From Acidimicrobiales bacterium (GTDB lineage Bacteria > Actinomycetota > Acidimicrobiia > Acidimicrobiales > JAHWLA01): a stretch of 64,000 nt of DNA. The stretch spans positions 57,496 to 121,495 of the forward strand of contig DATLNE010000040.1 in the NCBI GenBank assembly GCA_035536915.1, written 5' to 3'. Positions within the stretch are counted from its first letter, which is position 1. Every line of letters starts with the position of its first letter. Made by a program: the position numbers and the translations under genes. The notes beneath the pieces were generated by a model that had not been told where the DNA came from, did not search any database, and was given only the letters and a program-made list of their open reading frames with translations. Positions 41,759 through 50,777 of the stretch are shown here, piece after piece.

Positions 41759-42927
41759 CGGGGGATACGGTCGCCGCCGTGAGCGAGCCGGAGACCGATG
41801 AGCGACCTGAAGGAGCACGCGACAGCCGCCAATGGGAGTGGCTGATCGTCCCCGTCGCCGCGTACTTCGCCTCGCGCCTCGTCACCCTGGCTGCTGCGTA
41901 CGCCGTCCGCTTCGTGGTGCCCGGGTTCGGGGTCGTGAGCGTCATGACGCGCAAATGGGACGCCACGTGGTACCTGTCGGTGGCCGAGCACGGCTACCCC
42001 GCAGACCTTCCCACGGGCGTCGGCAATGCCGGGCAATCTGCCCACGGGTTCTTCCCTCTCTTCCCCCTGCTGACCCGACTGGTCGCCGAGCTGCCTGGCG
42101 TCAGCCTTCCCGTCGCCGCCGTGCTCGTGAACACGCTCGCCGGCCTCCTTGCCACCATTCTCCTGTGGCGGCTGGTTACGGCCGTGTTCGACCGAGTAGT
42201 CGCCGACAGGTCCGTCTTCTTGTTCTGTTTCTTCGTCGGTTCGTACGCCTTCACGTTCGCCTACACCGAAGGCGTCTTCCTGGCGTGCGCTGCAGGCTGC
42301 CTGCTGCTGCTCCATCACCAGCGCTGGTGGTGGGCCGCTGTGGTCGGCGGCATCGGCAGCGCATCGCGCCCCACGGGCTACGTCTTCGCCGTCACCTGCG
42401 CCGTCGCCGTCTTCCTGCACTGGCGCGAGACGCGCGACTGGAAGCCCCTGGCCAGCCCCCTGCTCGCCGCATCAGGGCTGGTGGCCTTCCACGTCTACCT
42501 GCACCTCCGTACGGGCGACGCCTTCGCATGGCAGCGCGTCCAGGAGCGGGGGTGGGGGCAGCGAACCGACTGGGGCATTTCCACCGCTCGCCGCGTCGGG
42601 AACTATCTCCTGCATCCCAACCACGACCTCAACCTGCTCGTCCCCGTGCTGTCGGTCCTGGTCATCCTGCCGTTGGCTTGGCTCCTCCTACGCGCGCGGC
42701 CCCCAGTCCCGTGGGTCGTGTTCGCCGCCTTCACCTTGGCCCCGGGGCTCGTGGCCGTAAGCGTGGCGCTCACGCCGCGCCACCTGTTCGCCGCGTTCCC
42801 GTTGCTCGTCGGTGCTGCGGTGGCCCTGTCCGACGAAAACCTCTACCGGCTCACCCTGGCGGTCTCGGCAGGGGTGCTCGCCGTCCTCATGTTCGTCACC
42901 GGCGGCACGGTCTCGCTCACGCCATAG
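41755..42927 (+). CDS. PIG-V-like membrane mannosyltransferase, copy 2
   Basis: About 390 residues. Seen: MTRKWDATWYLSVAEHGYP, GFFPLFPLLTRL, FAYTEGVFLACAAGCLLLLHH and LTPRHLFAAFPLL, the same order as copy 1, with many identical stretches (SRPTGYV, HWRETRDWKPL, VQERGWGQ). GTG at 41755 overlaps the upstream stop; the internal GTG at 41779 is a real alternative. Probably adds successive mannose-like residues to the same glycan as copy 1. Convergent with a GT2 gene 4 bp away. Confidence 0.85.
   Translation: MTGDTVAAVSEPETDERPEGARDSRQWEWLIVPVAAYFASRLVTLAAAYAVRFVVPGFGVVSVMTRKWDATWYLSVAEHGYPADLPTGVGNAGQSAHGFFPLFPLLTRLVAELPGVSLPVAAVLVNTLAGLLATILLWRLVTAVFDRVVADRSVFLFCFFVGSYAFTFAYTEGVFLACAAGCLLLLHHQRWWWAAVVGGIGSASRPTGYVFAVTCAVAVFLHWRETRDWKPLASPLLAASGLVAFHVYLHLRTGDAFAWQRVQERGWGQRTDWGISTARRVGNYLLHPNHDLNLLVPVLSVLVILPLAWLLLRARPPVPWVVFAAFTLAPGLVAVSVALTPRHLFAAFPLLVGAAVALSDENLYRLTLAVSAGVLAVLMFVTGGTVSLTP
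41766..41771 (+). promoter_or_regulatory. -10 element inside the 5' end of PIG-V-like gene 2
   Basis: TACGGT lies 7 nt before the in-frame GTG at 41779, the same arrangement as at 40656. The second gene may have both a coupled start (41755) and its own leaderless start (41779). Confidence 0.4.
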
Positions 42928-42931
42928 GTGC

Positions 42932-43657
42932 TCAGTTGCGCAGGTCCGACGCCAAGAAGCGCATCTCTCGCAGGATCTTCAGGATGGTCGACCCCGACGC
43001 CAGGCTCGACTCCCCCCGCGTGCGGGGGAAGTAGTCGACGCCGAACTGAATGATCTCGAAGCCCGCCTTCTGGGCGCGGATGAGCAACTCGGCATCGATG
43101 AAAGACCCCTCGCTCTCCAAGTTGACGCGGTCGAGCACCTCGCGGCGACAGAGCTTGAAGGCGAAGTTGACGTCGCGCACCTGCAACCCGAAGGCCAAGC
43201 GCACCAGCCAGTTGTAGGCGAACGAGTACACCACCCGCTTGGTGCCTTCGCCGGTGCGGTCGTGGCGATAGGCGCTGACGATGTCGGCGTCGTAGATGCG
43301 CAACAGCCGCAGTGCCTTGCGCACCTCCGCCAAGTCGGCTGGAAGGTCGGCATCGGTGTAGAGCACGACGTTGCCGCGCGCTTCGTGGAAGCCCGTCTTG
43401 ATGCCGGCGCCGAGCCCACGGTTGTTCTCGTGGTGGACGACCCGCACGTGCGGGTCTGCCGCCGCCAAGTCGTCGACGATGGTGGCCGTGCGATCGGTGG
43501 AGCCGTCGTCGATGAGGAGGATTTCGTAGTCGACGAGTTCGCCCTCGCTGACCAGCCGGCCGCACACGGTATGAGCGGCTTCAACCGTGGTCGCCGCCAT
43601 GGCCTCCTCGTTCCACATGGGGAAGAAGACGGTCAAAAAATCGGCGTCGCCGTTCAC
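42932..43657 (-). CDS. glycosyltransferase family 2, polyprenyl-phosphate sugar synthase-like
   Basis: Protein of 241 residues, GTG start. Seen: LTVFFPMWNEEAMAATTVE, the nucleotide-binding LLIDDGSTDRTA, the metal motif VVLYTDADLPADL and NFAFKLCRREVL. It has no long membrane tail and resembles DPM1-type enzymes that transfer a sugar from NDP-sugar to polyprenyl phosphate. That would supply the lipid-linked donor for the PIG-V-like enzymes encoded next to it (inference). Confidence 0.85.
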   Translation of the reverse strand: MNGDADFLTVFFPMWNEEAMAATTVEAAHTVCGRLVSEGELVDYEILLIDDGSTDRTATIVDDLAAADPHVRVVHHENNRGLGAGIKTGFHEARGNVVLYTDADLPADLAEVRKALRLLRIYDADIVSAYRHDRTGEGTKRVVYSFAYNWLVRLAFGLQVRDVNFAFKLCRREVLDRVNLESEGSFIDAELLIRAQKAGFEIIQFGVDYFPRTRGESSLASGSTILKILREMRFLASDLRN

Positions 43658-43693
43658 ACGGCGGGAGACTACTTGGGTGGAAAGGGCCTCCTG

Positions 43694-43699
43694 TAGAGT
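43694..43699 (+). promoter_or_regulatory. -10 element, leaderless methyltransferase-fold gene
   Basis: TAGAGT lies 9 nt before the ATG at 43709. Confidence 0.45.
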
Positions 43700-43708
43700 G
43701 CCGGTCCC

Positions 43709-44863
43709 ATGACTGACGAAGGGAACGGCGCTCCCGTCCCGGACGTCGACGCGCTGGTGTCGCAGTTGCGGGCCCGAGTCGAGCAGCGTGAGCGAGAGGG
43801 CCACTATCCCTCGACGCTGACCGAAGAGATGCGCGGGCACTTCGAGCGCATCGCCCGACATCGCGCCGCCGTCGACCTCGACGTGTTGCGTCGACAACTC
43901 GACGTGCTCGACAACGCCTCGTCGTTCGACGCCGCCCGCATTCCGCTGGGGTCGGGAATGCCCGGTGGCCAAAAGCTGCACGCTGCCGTGGCCAAGCTGG
44001 TGTCGCGCCAGACCCAGGGCGCACTGGAACAGGTCCAGGCGTTCGCCGACGCAGCGCGCGTCGCGCTCCGCACCGTGCTGTCGGCGCTGGAGGAACCCGA
44101 CGGGCACGTGCATGCCGACCTGGTCGGCCAACTCGACTCGCTGTTCGAGCGACTGGCTGCGTTCGAACGCGGCCCCGCTGCGCCGGAGGCGGCAGTGGCG
44201 GACCTGCGAGCTCGGGTCGAGGTGCTCGAAGCATCACAGCGCCCTGCGCCGCCGGTGCCTGCAGCACTGTCGCCGGTTGACTACGCAGAACTGGCGGGCT
44301 GTTTCGAGGGCGCGTCGCCTGTGCTCCACGTCGCGTCCGGCGAAGGCGGGCTCCTCGAGGCACTGGCCGCTGCGGGCATCGATGCGTCCGGCGTGGAGCC
44401 CGTCGCCGAACTCGCCGAGCGCTCACGCGCACGCGGCCTTCCCGTCACGCACGGCGACCCTGTGACGTGGTTGGCCGCCACGCCCGACGAGAGCCTCGGC
44501 GCAGTTGCAGCCGTCGACCCTGGCGACCGCATGCCGCCGGGCCAGGTCGTCGCTCTCGTCGTTCTTGCCCGCGACAAGCTGCGCCCCGGCGGCCTGCTGG
44601 TGTTCCACGGCCGCAACCCGGCGTCGCTCTACGGCCTCGCCCATCGCGTGACCGGAGAGGGTCGTTCCTTGCATCCTGCGTACCTCGAACTCGCGCTGCG
44701 AGAGGCCGGCTTCGGCGATGTGCGAACGGCGTGGCATGCGCCGCCGGGCGAAGGTGAGCGGCTGCACGAGCTTGATGCCGACCCCGCCATGAACGAGAAC
44801 ATCGCGCGGCTCAATCGGCTGCTGTACGGGCCGCAGGACTACACGGTCGTTGCCACCCGCTGA
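43709..44863 (+). CDS. large methyltransferase-fold protein with degenerate SAM motif
   Basis: Protein of 384 residues. N-terminal helical/coiled region (residues about 10-180), then HVASGEGGLLEALAAAG near residue 205 in place of a canonical D-x-G-x-G motif, VEPVAELAE, and the C-terminal LLYGPQDYTVVATR. The layout matches the proteins at 29287 and 59410. The conserved ending suggests a shared family of glycan-modifying enzymes. Catalytic activity is uncertain. The ATG of the next gene overlaps its stop by one base. Confidence 0.75.
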   Translation: MTDEGNGAPVPDVDALVSQLRARVEQREREGHYPSTLTEEMRGHFERIARHRAAVDLDVLRRQLDVLDNASSFDAARIPLGSGMPGGQKLHAAVAKLVSRQTQGALEQVQAFADAARVALRTVLSALEEPDGHVHADLVGQLDSLFERLAAFERGPAAPEAAVADLRARVEVLEASQRPAPPVPAALSPVDYAELAGCFEGASPVLHVASGEGGLLEALAAAGIDASGVEPVAELAERSRARGLPVTHGDPVTWLAATPDESLGAVAAVDPGDRMPPGQVVALVVLARDKLRPGGLLVFHGRNPASLYGLAHRVTGEGRSLHPAYLELALREAGFGDVRTAWHAPPGEGERLHELDADPAMNENIARLNRLLYGPQDYTVVATR

Positions 44864-45939
44864 TGGCCGTCCATCAGGTGCTTGTTGCCGCTTCGCGGCA
44901 CGACGCCGTGACCAACGCCGCTCTCGAGCTGCGCTCGCTCTTGCGACGAGCGGGGCCGTCGGAGATCTTTTCGCTGTACTACGACGCCGAGCTGGCGGCC
45001 GAAGTGGTCCCGCTGGCGGAGTTTCCCCGCCGCGCTGGTCCCAGCGGCAGCGACGTGCTCGTGTTCCACTCGGCCATCGGCGAGCCCTACGTGCAGGCGT
45101 TTCTCATGGAGCGACCCGAGCGCGTGGTGCTCGTGTACCACAACATCTCTCCCGCCCCCCTCTTCCGGCCGTACGCGCCGCAGTTCGCCGACGTGCTCGA
45201 GCGCGGCCGCCAGGAGTTGCGCGAGCTCGCGCCGCGCGTCGAGTTGGCACTGGCGCCGTCGCAGTACAACGCAGACGAGCTCGAAGAGATCGGCTTTCGT
45301 GACGTGCGCGTGGCGCCGCTGGTCGTCGACGTCGACCGGCTCGCTGGCTCGGCGCCTGACGCCGATACGACGTTCCACCTCACACGCAACGTCGAAGGGC
45401 CGCTCGTCCTGTTCGTCGGCCAGCTCTTGCCTCACAAGCGACCCGACCTGCTCGTGCAGGCGTTCAACGTGCTGCTCACCTATCTCGAGCCCGACGCCCA
45501 CCTCGTCTTGGCCGGCGCCGGCACGCTCCCGCTCTACCGACGGGCGGTCTGGCTGCTCGCCCATGAGCTCAACCTGCCGACAGTGTGGTTCGCCGGGCGC
45601 GTGAGCGACGCCGAGCTCGTGTCGTTCTACCGCCGAGCCGACCTCTTCGTGACGGCCAGCGAGCACGAAGGGTTCTGCGTCCCGCTTCTGGAGGCGATGT
45701 CGTTCGACCTGCCGGTGATCGCCCGGGCCCACGCAGCAATCCCGGAGACGCTCGGTGGGGCGGGCCTCGTCCTTCCCCCCGACGACGACCCGGTGTTGCT
45801 GGCGGAGGCCATGGCGGCGGTCATGGGTGACGAAGCGCTGCACAGCGGCCTGGTGGCGAGCGGTCGCCGTCGCCTCGCCGAGTTCTCGCCCGACGCCGCC
45901 CGCGCCACCTTCCTGCGCCACCTCCTCGAGGTGGTGTGA
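44863..45939 (+). CDS. glycosyltransferase family 4 protein
   Basis: Protein of 358 residues, related to the pair at 30282/31355. Seen: VLVYHNISPAPLFRPYAPQF, LVLFVGQLLPHKRPDLLVQAF, LVLAGAGTLPLYRR and SEHEGFCVPLLEAMSFDLP (E-x7-E). It sits between a methyltransferase-fold gene and another GT4, the same order as 29287-33591. Cytoplasmic, acting on the polymer precursor. Confidence 0.9.
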   Translation: MAVHQVLVAASRHDAVTNAALELRSLLRRAGPSEIFSLYYDAELAAEVVPLAEFPRRAGPSGSDVLVFHSAIGEPYVQAFLMERPERVVLVYHNISPAPLFRPYAPQFADVLERGRQELRELAPRVELALAPSQYNADELEEIGFRDVRVAPLVVDVDRLAGSAPDADTTFHLTRNVEGPLVLFVGQLLPHKRPDLLVQAFNVLLTYLEPDAHLVLAGAGTLPLYRRAVWLLAHELNLPTVWFAGRVSDAELVSFYRRADLFVTASEHEGFCVPLLEAMSFDLPVIARAHAAIPETLGGAGLVLPPDDDPVLLAEAMAAVMGDEALHSGLVASGRRRLAEFSPDAARATFLRHLLEVV

Positions 45940-47192
45940 TGCGCTTGCTCTTCGTGGTGCAGCGGTACGGCGCAGAGGTGGCGGGCGGGGCTGAGCTTCA
46001 CTGCCGCCAGTTCGCCACCCGCTTGGCCGACCGCGGCCACGACGTCGATGCACTCAGCTCGTGCGCGGTGAGCTACGTCACCTGGGACAACGAGTACCCC
46101 GAGGGCGACACCGAGCTCGACGGCGTCAAGGTGACGCGACTGCGGGTGGCGCAACGTCGCGACGCCCGTTTCTTCGGCCCCCTCGACGCCCGCGTTGTCT
46201 GGGGCCGCAAGCCCGTGCCGCTCTACCTCCAGAAGGAGTGGATGCGGATGCAGGGCCCGTGGCTGCCGGACCTGGCGCCATGGCTCCAAATCCACGCCGC
46301 CGACTACGACGTCGTGATCTTCTTCACCTACCTCTACTACACGACGTGGGCAGGCCTCCCGGTCGCCGCCGGTTTGGTGCCCACGGTGCTGCACCCGACG
46401 GCCCATGACGAGCCGCCGTTGGCGCTGTCGCTGTTCGACACGGTGTTCCGCCAGCCGAAGGCGTTCGCGTTCTCCACGGACGAGGAACGTGCGTTGGTGC
46501 AGCGGCGTTTCGGCCTGCGTGCGCCGAACGGCAGCATCGGCATCGGCTTCGACCTCGACCCTGGCGATGCCGCCGCCGACGAAGCTCGGTTCCGCGCTTG
46601 GTACAACCTGGGCGACGACCCGTATCTCCTCTTCGTCGGGCGCCTCGATCCGGGCAAGGGCTCCGACGAGCTGTTCGACTTCTTCCGGGCCTTCAAGGAG
46701 CGCAACCCCGGGGCGTTGAAGTTGGTCGTCGTCGGCGACCCGCTCAAGCCGCTGCCCCCGCATCCCGACGTGGTCGTCACCGGCTTCGTCGACGAGGCCA
46801 CCAAAGACGCCTCGTACGCGGGCGCCACCGCCCTCGTGCAGCCGTCCTACTTCGAGAGCTTTTCCATGGTGCTGGCCGAGGCTTGGGTGCACAGTCGGCC
46901 TGCGTTGGTGCAGGGTCACTGCGACGTGCTGGTGGGGCAGTGCAGGCGCAGCAACGGGGGCATTCCGTACCGGGGCTTCGCCGAGTTCGAGACCGCCGTC
47001 CAGCTTCTTCTCGACCAGCCGGCGCTCGGTCGCGAGCTCGGTCGACGAGGTCGCGCGTACGTCGAGTCCCGCTACTCGTGGGACGCCGTCCTCGGCCGCT
47101 ACGAGCGGCTGTTACGGCATGTGGCGGACTATCCTCGAATGCTTCGTCCAACGCGACCGTTGCGAAACGAGAAGGACTCATGGAGCGGCTGA
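45939..47192 (+). CDS. glycosyltransferase family 4 protein
   Basis: Protein of 417 residues, counterpart of the gene at 32407. Seen: MRLLFVVQRYGAEVAGGAE, HPTAHDEPPLALSLFDTVF, LLFVGRLDPGKGSDELFDFF and QPSYFESFSMVLAEAWVHSR. The ATG overlaps the upstream stop (TGATG); a GTG 3 bp earlier is also in frame. Its end overlaps the third PIG-V-like gene by 13 bp. Confidence 0.9.
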   Translation: MRLLFVVQRYGAEVAGGAELHCRQFATRLADRGHDVDALSSCAVSYVTWDNEYPEGDTELDGVKVTRLRVAQRRDARFFGPLDARVVWGRKPVPLYLQKEWMRMQGPWLPDLAPWLQIHAADYDVVIFFTYLYYTTWAGLPVAAGLVPTVLHPTAHDEPPLALSLFDTVFRQPKAFAFSTDEERALVQRRFGLRAPNGSIGIGFDLDPGDAAADEARFRAWYNLGDDPYLLFVGRLDPGKGSDELFDFFRAFKERNPGALKLVVVGDPLKPLPPHPDVVVTGFVDEATKDASYAGATALVQPSYFESFSMVLAEAWVHSRPALVQGHCDVLVGQCRRSNGGIPYRGFAEFETAVQLLLDQPALGRELGRRGRAYVESRYSWDAVLGRYERLLRHVADYPRMLRPTRPLRNEKDSWSG

Positions 47193-48448
47193 CCAACGGG
47201 GAGGCGGGTGCCGACGTGCACGTCGAGGAACTGGACCGCGACGACGACCCCGCCGTCGACCGTGACGGCGACGTCGATGCCACGCAGGCGGTGCCCACCG
47301 ATGAGGCCGCAGCGGCCGCACCTGTGCAGCAAACCCGGGCGGGGCTCGTCCTCCAGGCGGTGGCGCGAACGCTGCCCATCTACATAGCGTCCCGACTCTT
47401 CACCCTCGGTGCCATCGGCCTCGGTACAAAGATGATCCCGGGCTTCCACCTGAAGGATGCGTTGCTCCGTTGGGACGCCAGTTGGTACCTCGGGGTCATC
47501 CAGGGCGGCTATCCACGGCAGCTGCCGGAGGTGGACGGGCTGGTCCAGCAGAACACCGTCGCCTTCTTCCCTGGCTTCCCCCTTGCTGCCCGGGGGTTCC
47601 GTGCGGTGACCGGGCAGTCCCCCTTCGTCTCAGCCGTGGCGGTCGCCGTGTTGTCCGGGGCTGTGGCTTGCGTGCTGCTCTGGATTCTGGTCAACAAGCT
47701 CTACGACCGGCGCGTGGCCGACCGGACGGTCGCCCTGTTCGCTTTCTTCCCGTCGACCTTCGCCATGCTGCTCCCCTTTGCCGAAGGGCTCATGTTGGTC
47801 TTCGTCATCGGCTGCCTGCTGGCCATGTTCGACCGGCGATGGGTGTTGGCGGGGGTGCTGGCGGCCTGTGCCACCTTCACCCGGCCCAATGCCGTCGTCA
47901 TCGGCGGCTGTTGCCTCTGGGAAGCCGTCATCGCCATCCGGGAGCGCCGCGAGTGGCGCGCCCTCGTCACCCCTGTGATGGCTCCTTTGGGGATCGTCGT
48001 GTACTTCCTCTTCCTCAAGTTCCACACGGGGGAGCTCGATGCGTGGATACGCACCGAGGAGGAGGGGTGGGGCTACAGCGGCACCCGCTTGGGCGAGGCG
48101 ACCTGGCGGGCCCTGACAGTCTCGTTGCGCGATCCGTTCTACGACCTGAACTACGTGGCCTCCACGGCTGCGTTGTTCTTCGCCGTGATCGGCGTGGCGC
48201 TCCTGATCAAGCAACGCGTGCGGGTCTCGTTGATCCTGCTCGCCGCGGGAGTCGCCACCTTGGCGCTGTCGACCGGCGCCGCTCCGGCGTCGCGGCCCCG
48301 CTACATGCTCGGCGCGTTTCCCATCCTCATCGCACTGGCCCGCTGGGCCGACAACGAGCGGCGTTTGGCCATGCTCGTCGGATGCTTTGCTACCGGCCTG
48401 GGTGGGTTCGTCGTGCTCACCACAGTCACAGGCGACGTCATCTTCTGA
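47180..48448 (+). CDS. PIG-V-like membrane mannosyltransferase, copy 3
   Basis: Protein of 422 residues. An acidic cytoplasmic N-terminus of about 60 residues (LDRDDDPAVDRDGDVD) precedes the membrane part. Seen: LRWDASWYLGVIQGGYPRQL, AFFPGFPLAARGF, TFTRPNAVVIGG and RPRYMLGAFPIL. More diverged from copies 1 and 2 than they are from each other. Preceded by AGAAGGA, a weak Shine-Dalgarno. Confidence 0.85.
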   Translation: MERLTNGEAGADVHVEELDRDDDPAVDRDGDVDATQAVPTDEAAAAAPVQQTRAGLVLQAVARTLPIYIASRLFTLGAIGLGTKMIPGFHLKDALLRWDASWYLGVIQGGYPRQLPEVDGLVQQNTVAFFPGFPLAARGFRAVTGQSPFVSAVAVAVLSGAVACVLLWILVNKLYDRRVADRTVALFAFFPSTFAMLLPFAEGLMLVFVIGCLLAMFDRRWVLAGVLAACATFTRPNAVVIGGCCLWEAVIAIRERREWRALVTPVMAPLGIVVYFLFLKFHTGELDAWIRTEEEGWGYSGTRLGEATWRALTVSLRDPFYDLNYVASTAALFFAVIGVALLIKQRVRVSLILLAAGVATLALSTGAAPASRPRYMLGAFPILIALARWADNERRLAMLVGCFATGLGGFVVLTTVTGDVIF

Positions 48449-48464
48449 CCGGAGGTTCCCTTTC

Positions 48465-49241
48465 ATGAAGGCCGTCATGCTCTGCGGAGGCCTCGGGACG
48501 CGACTGCGCGAGCAGACCGAGTTCCGGCCGAAGCCGATGGTCGAGGTCGGTGGCAAGCCGATCCTCTGGCACATCATGAAGATTTTCTCGCACTACGAGA
48601 TCCGAGACTTCGTGGTGTGCATCGGGTACCGAGGCGACGTCATCAAGGAGTACTTCCTCGATTACGAAGCTCGGAACAACGACTTCACCATCAGCCTCGG
48701 TCGCTCGCATGAGATCACGTTCCACGACCAGCACCAAGAGTCCGACTGGCGGGTGACGGTTGCCGATACCGGGCTCGAAACCCAGACCGGGGGACGGGTA
48801 AAGCGCGTGGAGCGTTACATCGACGGCGATCGCTTCATCGTGACGTACGGCGACGGTCTTGCCGATGTCGATATCACGAAGCTGCTGGAGTTCCACGAGT
48901 CGCACGGACGCCTCGCCACCATCACCACGGTTCGTCCGCTGTCGAGGTTCGGGGTGCTCGATGTCGGCCCGGAAGGGGAAGTGCAGCGGTTCCGCGAAAA
49001 GCCCCAAGTCGACGGGTGGGTCAACGCCGGGTTCTTCGTGTTCGAGCGGGCGGTCTTCGACTATCTCGACGAAGACTGCGTACTCGAACGCGATCCCCTG
49101 GAACGGCTCGCCAAGGAAGGCCAATTGGCGGCCTACCGTCATGAAGGCTTCTGGCAGCCGATGGACACCTACCGGGAATCCCAGTTGCTCAACGACCTGT
49201 GGAGCGAGGGAGCCCCATGGAGGGTGTGGAAGCAGGATTGA
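48465..49241 (+). CDS. rfbF: glucose-1-phosphate cytidylyltransferase
   Basis: Makes CDP-glucose from CTP and glucose 1-phosphate. 258 residues, the normal size. Seen: AVMLCGGLGTRLREQTEF with the nucleotide loop, RPKPMVEVGGKPILWHIMK, the metal site TYGDGLADVDI, VNAGFFVFE and GFWQPMDTYRE. Strong Shine-Dalgarno GGAGG 9 nt before ATG, unlike the leaderless genes around it. GC is visibly lower than in neighbouring genes, which may indicate transfer. The partner 4,6-dehydratase is 3.4 kb downstream. Confidence 0.96.
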   Translation: MKAVMLCGGLGTRLREQTEFRPKPMVEVGGKPILWHIMKIFSHYEIRDFVVCIGYRGDVIKEYFLDYEARNNDFTISLGRSHEITFHDQHQESDWRVTVADTGLETQTGGRVKRVERYIDGDRFIVTYGDGLADVDITKLLEFHESHGRLATITTVRPLSRFGVLDVGPEGEVQRFREKPQVDGWVNAGFFVFERAVFDYLDEDCVLERDPLERLAKEGQLAAYRHEGFWQPMDTYRESQLLNDLWSEGAPWRVWKQD

Positions 49242-49720
49242 CGGTGGATTCCTCACCACCGCCGGAGGGCGGCGGACGCCTCCGGTCGATGTTGCGACGG
49301 GAGCAGGTCCGGTATCTCTTGATCGGTGGCTACAACACCGCCTTCGGTTACCTGTTCTTCGCGGCTCTGGTTGTGCTGTTCGCCGACCGCATCCACTACA
49401 CGGTCCTGCTCCTGGTCAGCCATGTGGTCAGCACGCTCAACGCCTACGTGGGCTATCGCCTGTTCGTGTTTCGTGTGCGCGGCAGCTTCTTTCGTGACCT
49501 GTTCCGGTTTTGGTCGGTCTACGCCGTGCAGATCGCCGTCAACCTGGTTGTTCTCCCCGTCTTCGTGCGAGTGAGCGGCCTTGGTGTGCTGCCTTCGCAG
49601 GGCATCATCGTGGCGGTGACCACCGTCGCCACCTACTTGGCGCACAAGCATTTCTCCTTCCGCCGCCCCGCCGCGTCTCCGGAGGCGGGAAGCGACAAGA
49701 ACACCCTCGATCCCCCCTAA
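49217..49720 (+). CDS. GtrA-family membrane protein
   Basis: About 167 residues with four membrane helices (starting QVRYLLIGGYNTAFGYLFF and ending YLAHKHFSFRR, both typical of GtrA). GtrA proteins are thought to flip polyprenyl-phosphate-linked sugars. A GtrB/DPM1-like partner is encoded at 56391. The ATG at 49217 overlaps rfbF by 25 bp; a TTG at 49238 would give the 4-bp overlap common in this genome. Confidence 0.85.
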   Translation: MEGVEAGLTVDSSPPPEGGGRLRSMLRREQVRYLLIGGYNTAFGYLFFAALVVLFADRIHYTVLLLVSHVVSTLNAYVGYRLFVFRVRGSFFRDLFRFWSVYAVQIAVNLVVLPVFVRVSGLGVLPSQGIIVAVTTVATYLAHKHFSFRRPAASPEAGSDKNTLDPP

Positions 49721-49985
49721 TTGGGAGGACTCGAACAGCGAAGCACTGGCGCCTTGTGGCCACGGATGCTACTTTTCGTCATCACCATGGGAGCTTTGCG
49801 ATCGCCGTCGGCGTTCTGTGTCCGTCACCTGGGGTCTAGAGACATCGAAGCGCGGAGTCGTTCGGGCCTATACCATGCTTGCTTCGTCGCACTCTGTCGG
49901 TCGGGGGAGCCGAAAGTTTGCTGCACCCCCGATTGTTCTCGCGCTCCATTTGCCCAAATGAGAAGCCAAACGAGCAGGGGGGAAA
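49721..49985 (+). other. 265-bp intergenic region, candidate promoter only
   Basis: The largest gap in the surface cluster. A possible -10 (TATACC at 49869-49874) lies 112 nt before the next ATG, and a purine run GGGGGG at 49977-49982 can serve as Shine-Dalgarno. No hairpin, tRNA or known leader motif was found. Base composition is lower in GC than flanking genes. Confidence 0.35.
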
Positions 49986-50777
49986 ATGAAGAGGGTTCTT
50001 TTTCTGGCTGTCGCGGCTGGGGGGCTTTTAGCCGTGGGTGTCGGCGTTGCCTCGGCCGGAAGCGATGCATCCGGCACGCCGAGCCGCCAATGTCGTGACG
50101 GGGCCAATGCCACACAGGCGACAGTGCCCGGCTCCAGCGTCGGGTTCGAGACGGGACCGACCACCCCGGGGGCCACAGGCGTCACCGTCTGTTACAGCGA
50201 CACCGCCAACGGCACGCCGTCGCGGGCGACCGGCGGTTACGTGCACGCCCGCCAGGACCAGAATGGCGCCACAGGTGCGCAGTGCGTCGGTGACCCGGGG
50301 ACCGCTCTCACAGTGAACTGCTCGGCGTCCGGAGAAGTCACCACAGGCGACGACGGCAATCCCAACACCGTGGGTCGTACCGTCGCGGCTCGAGTCCTTG
50401 TCACCAACACAGCGGTGCGCACGACCGGTGCGTTCGTCGAGCCGTTGGTGACCGTCGATCCGTGGGGTGCGACGACCGACGCGTCCGCCACCACAGGAAA
50501 CGGCACGTGTTTGTTCGTCGACGGCGCGGGCACGTGCACAACCTCGGTGAGCCCGTTCGACGTCCGTGCGTCGAACGGCGACCTGGCGCCCACGACAAGC
50601 ACAGGGACGTACGGCTGCGTCGGCGTCAACGGGAGTTGCACAGTTCCACTCGTAGGAGCCACAGCTACCGTCGGCCACGACGCAGTGAACCCGACGGTCG
50701 ACGGGAGAGTCCTGAGCGTCTCCGTCACACGAGACACCGGACGGCAGTGCGTTCGAATCGGCATCACATGTCCATGA
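49986..50777 (+). CDS. secreted Thr/Gly-rich protein of unknown function
   Basis: Protein of 263 residues. Signal peptide MKRVLFLAVAAGGLLAVG with cleavage after ASA near residue 24. The mature part is strand-like, rich in Thr, Gly, Ala and Val, with about ten cysteines and no recognised domain. The end overlaps the metallopeptidase start by 10 bp, so the two are probably made together; it might be a substrate, inhibitor or partner of that peptidase (inference). Confidence 0.75.
   Translation: MKRVLFLAVAAGGLLAVGVGVASAGSDASGTPSRQCRDGANATQATVPGSSVGFETGPTTPGATGVTVCYSDTANGTPSRATGGYVHARQDQNGATGAQCVGDPGTALTVNCSASGEVTTGDDGNPNTVGRTVAARVLVTNTAVRTTGAFVEPLVTVDPWGATTDASATTGNGTCLFVDGAGTCTTSVSPFDVRASNGDLAPTTSTGTYGCVGVNGSCTVPLVGATATVGHDAVNPTVDGRVLSVSVTRDTGRQCVRIGITCP

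Noticed and set aside
49722..49745. tRNA-like string (GGGAGGACTCGAAC) after gtrA
   Set aside because: It resembles an antisense T-arm, but no acceptor, anticodon or D-arm can be built around it.
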